A stretch of 64,000 nt of DNA, taken from Deltaproteobacteria bacterium (GTDB lineage Bacteria > Desulfobacterota > GWC2-55-46). Shown here in pieces: positions 62,741 to 64,000 of this stretch. Location of the stretch: the NCBI GenBank assembly GCA_016218105.1, contig JACRET010000002.1:1-64000 (forward strand). The letters run 5' to 3'. The notes below the pieces were generated by a model. That model was not told the DNA's origin and did no database searches. It saw only the letters and a list, made by a program, of their open reading frames with translations. Numbering within the stretch: the stretch's first letter is position 1; each line of letters begins with the position of its first letter. A program made the position numbers and the translations under genes.

Positions 62741-63031
62741 TTACTTCTTTGCAGGGGCGGCTGCCGGGGCTACTGCTGCGGGAGCGGCTTCAGCCTTTGC
62801 GGGGGCGGCTGCTTCTGCCTTCGGGGCGGCCTTCTTCTTTTTGGCTACCTTCTTTACTTCCTTTGTTGCTTCGGCCTTTGCGGGCTCAGCGGTCTTTGCG
62901 GCTTCGGCTTTCGCAGGAGCTGCTGTTGTTGCCGCCTTTGCGGGCTCAGCGGCCTTCTCTGAAGCGATTGTCATGGTGCCGAAAGAAACTGTGATCAATA
63001 AGGCTGCTGCTGCGATAAATGCTCTCTTCAT
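62741..63031 (-). CDS. Exported Ala/Lys/Pro/Glu-rich low-complexity protein
   Basis: 96 residues. A signal peptide (RAFIAAAALLITVSFGTMTIAS) precedes a tail made almost only of A, K, P, E and T in repeats such as AEPAKAEATK and APAKAEAAP, with a basic KKVAKKKK centre. No fold is expected. It resembles histone-H1-like tails but is clearly exported, so a periplasmic or cell-wall-associated role is more likely. Has its own terminator and an AGGAGGAAG ribosome site. ORFs called on the plus strand here are mirror images of the repeats. Confidence 0.75.
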   Translation of the reverse strand: MKRAFIAAAALLITVSFGTMTIASEKAAEPAKAATTAAPAKAEAAKTAEPAKAEATKEVKKVAKKKKAAPKAEAAAPAKAEAAPAAVAPAAAPAKK

Positions 63032-63185
63032 CTGGGTACTTCCTCCTAATAGGTATTTTTGGTAGAACTGTTAATTAATAAGCATGATTTGTGCCAATCA
63101 AAGAATTGCTTATTAAAACAGATACTTGAGTATTTCCATGCCCATCGTATGCTGTTTTTCTACCCCTTTTGGTGCAGACCTTGAC

Positions 63186-64000
63186 CTATTTGGTGTAGGC
63201 CTGGGCCGCAAATACGAAAATGACTATGCACACGAATGAGATGTAGAGCACCCCGTTAAGAATAAAGTAAAAAGGAGAAAACTTTTTAACCCTTATAGCC
63301 ATCAAATAAAGCCATGCGGCGGCGATTATGGTAATGATGCTGCTTGTAAGCACTGTAACATTGAGCGTCCAGGGTGTGAGGAAGATGCCGATTGCAGGCA
63401 GCAAGCTCCCCTGAAATACCATCGCCCCGGTTATATTCCCCATTGCCATGGTATCTTTGCCGTTCCTTACCCAGAGTATGCTGTTTATCTTCTCGGGAAG
63501 CTCCGTCGCCACGGGCACTATGAGAAGGGACAGCGCTATTATGGGCATATGCAGCACTTCCGCAAGCGTCTCCACGCCGTGAACGAACCCTTTGGCCCCG
63601 ACGATTATGAGCCCGAGCGCAAAGAGGAGCTGCAGGAGCACGAAGAACATGTGCTCTTTAAAGATAAGCGAAAGATAGAGCCCCTTGGAGTTCTCCGTGG
63701 CGTGCCCGCCCTCCACAAGGGCCGCGCTGGCCTTTATCGTCTCAAGTACGTAGTAAAAGTAAGTGAGCACGAGCACGAAAGCGATGAAGATGCGCACAAG
63801 CCGGTATTCGTGCGGGGTAAAGGCCACAAGGAAAGCTATTATGAAGCAGAAGAGGAAAAATTCCATGTCGCGCTTAAACCCGCTTCTTTCCGGGGCGATC
63901 TCGTTCTTATTTCTCCTTGACCTGAATTGCCATGCCGCCACCCCGAGGAGAAACATCGCGAGGGTAGAGAGCATGAACGGCGCCCCGAGTATCGCGCCGA
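63186..64000 (-). CDS. Cation/Ca2+ exchanger (CaCA family), 5' end outside window
   Basis: The reading frame stays open past the called ATG to the window edge (GAILGAPFMLSTLAMFLLG), and that phrase is the conserved alpha-repeat 1 of CaCA exchangers, so the gene begins beyond 64000. The second alpha repeat shows PIIALSLLIVPVATELPEKINSI and NITGAMVFQGSLLPAIGI. It exchanges Ca2+ or another cation for Na+ or H+. About 271 residues are visible, with eight or so helices. Confidence 0.88.
   Translation of the reverse strand, partial: GAILGAPFMLSTLAMFLLGVAAWQFRSRRNKNEIAPERSGFKRDMEFFLFCFIIAFLVAFTPHEYRLVRIFIAFVLVLTYFYYVLETIKASAALVEGGHATENSKGLYLSLIFKEHMFFVLLQLLFALGLIIVGAKGFVHGVETLAEVLHMPIIALSLLIVPVATELPEKINSILWVRNGKDTMAMGNITGAMVFQGSLLPAIGIFLTPWTLNVTVLTSSIITIIAAAWLYLMAIRVKKFSPFYFILNGVLYISFVCIVIFVFAAQAYTK

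Noticed and set aside
62726-63065. Cys/Gly- and Ala/Phe-rich plus-strand ORFs
   Set aside because: Mirror translations of the Ala/Lys-rich minus-strand gene, which has signal peptide, ribosome site and terminator.

Overview
The window is a 64 kb piece of the chromosome of a Gram-negative, probably anaerobic bacterium. The sequence shows outer-membrane and lipoprotein signals, several c-type cytochromes, a menaquinone-type prenyltransferase, PilZ (c-di-GMP) proteins and a response regulator of a kind common in Desulfobacterota, Desulfuromonadia and Nitrospirota. I infer a deltaproteobacterial or Nitrospirota-like lineage and cannot place it more finely. It opens inside the 3' end of a 23S rRNA gene, followed by 5S rRNA and a terminator, and closes inside a cation/Ca2+ exchanger gene. 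I found no tRNA, CRISPR array, phage or transposase gene.

Layout. 1-3000: rRNA end, a PilZ protein, a frameshifted EamA transporter and repeats. 3005-18133: a mostly co-directional housekeeping block (receiver protein, valS, nadC, birA, coaX, a TPR protein, an EF-G paralogue, a conserved helical protein, nfo, trxB, carbamate kinase, a DUF2130 protein and a zinc-ribbon membrane protein). 18134-24240: small membrane proteins, an MBL hydrolase, an M50 protease, an AI-2E permease and two overlapping PP-loop sulfur-transfer genes. 24324-27038: a 904-residue protein with a split class III nucleotidyl-cyclase-like domain. 27235-36700: five tandem membrane GT-C/TPR proteins (TMTC-like) around one polyprenyl-phosphate-sugar synthase. 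36814-40370: a HEAT protein, a truncated TPR relative of the GT-C proteins and a Ser/Thr-rich outer-membrane barrel. 40599-50820: a minus-strand cytochrome region with two formylglycine-enzyme-like proteins (one fused to a diheme cytochrome), a spermidine-synthase-like membrane protein, mono-, tri- and two tetraheme cytochromes, a PPIase and an NHL lipoprotein. 50981-64000: a MinD-like ATPase with a PilZ protein, a phosphoribosyltransferase, methylcitrate-cycle-like genes, tldD, a YHS protein, cstA, hsp20, a menA-like gene and the exchanger.

How the genes may work together. The GT2 synthase could load a lipid-linked sugar that the five neighbouring GT-C enzymes transfer to exported proteins; the Ser/Thr-rich barrel is the nearest candidate substrate. 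The cytochrome region carries 14 CxxCH motifs in five proteins, with a periplasmic PPIase and an NHL lipoprotein, which resembles the gene content of extracellular-electron-transfer loci. Its distal tetraheme gene has a consensus promoter and a long leader containing what looks like an intrinsic terminator before the start codon.

Intergenic space is rich in repeats of at least three families: a structured element of about 150 bp (five copies, two subtypes), a GGGCCCGTT palindrome (seven copies, usually just beyond the first element) and a MITE-like element with terminal inverted repeats (two copies).
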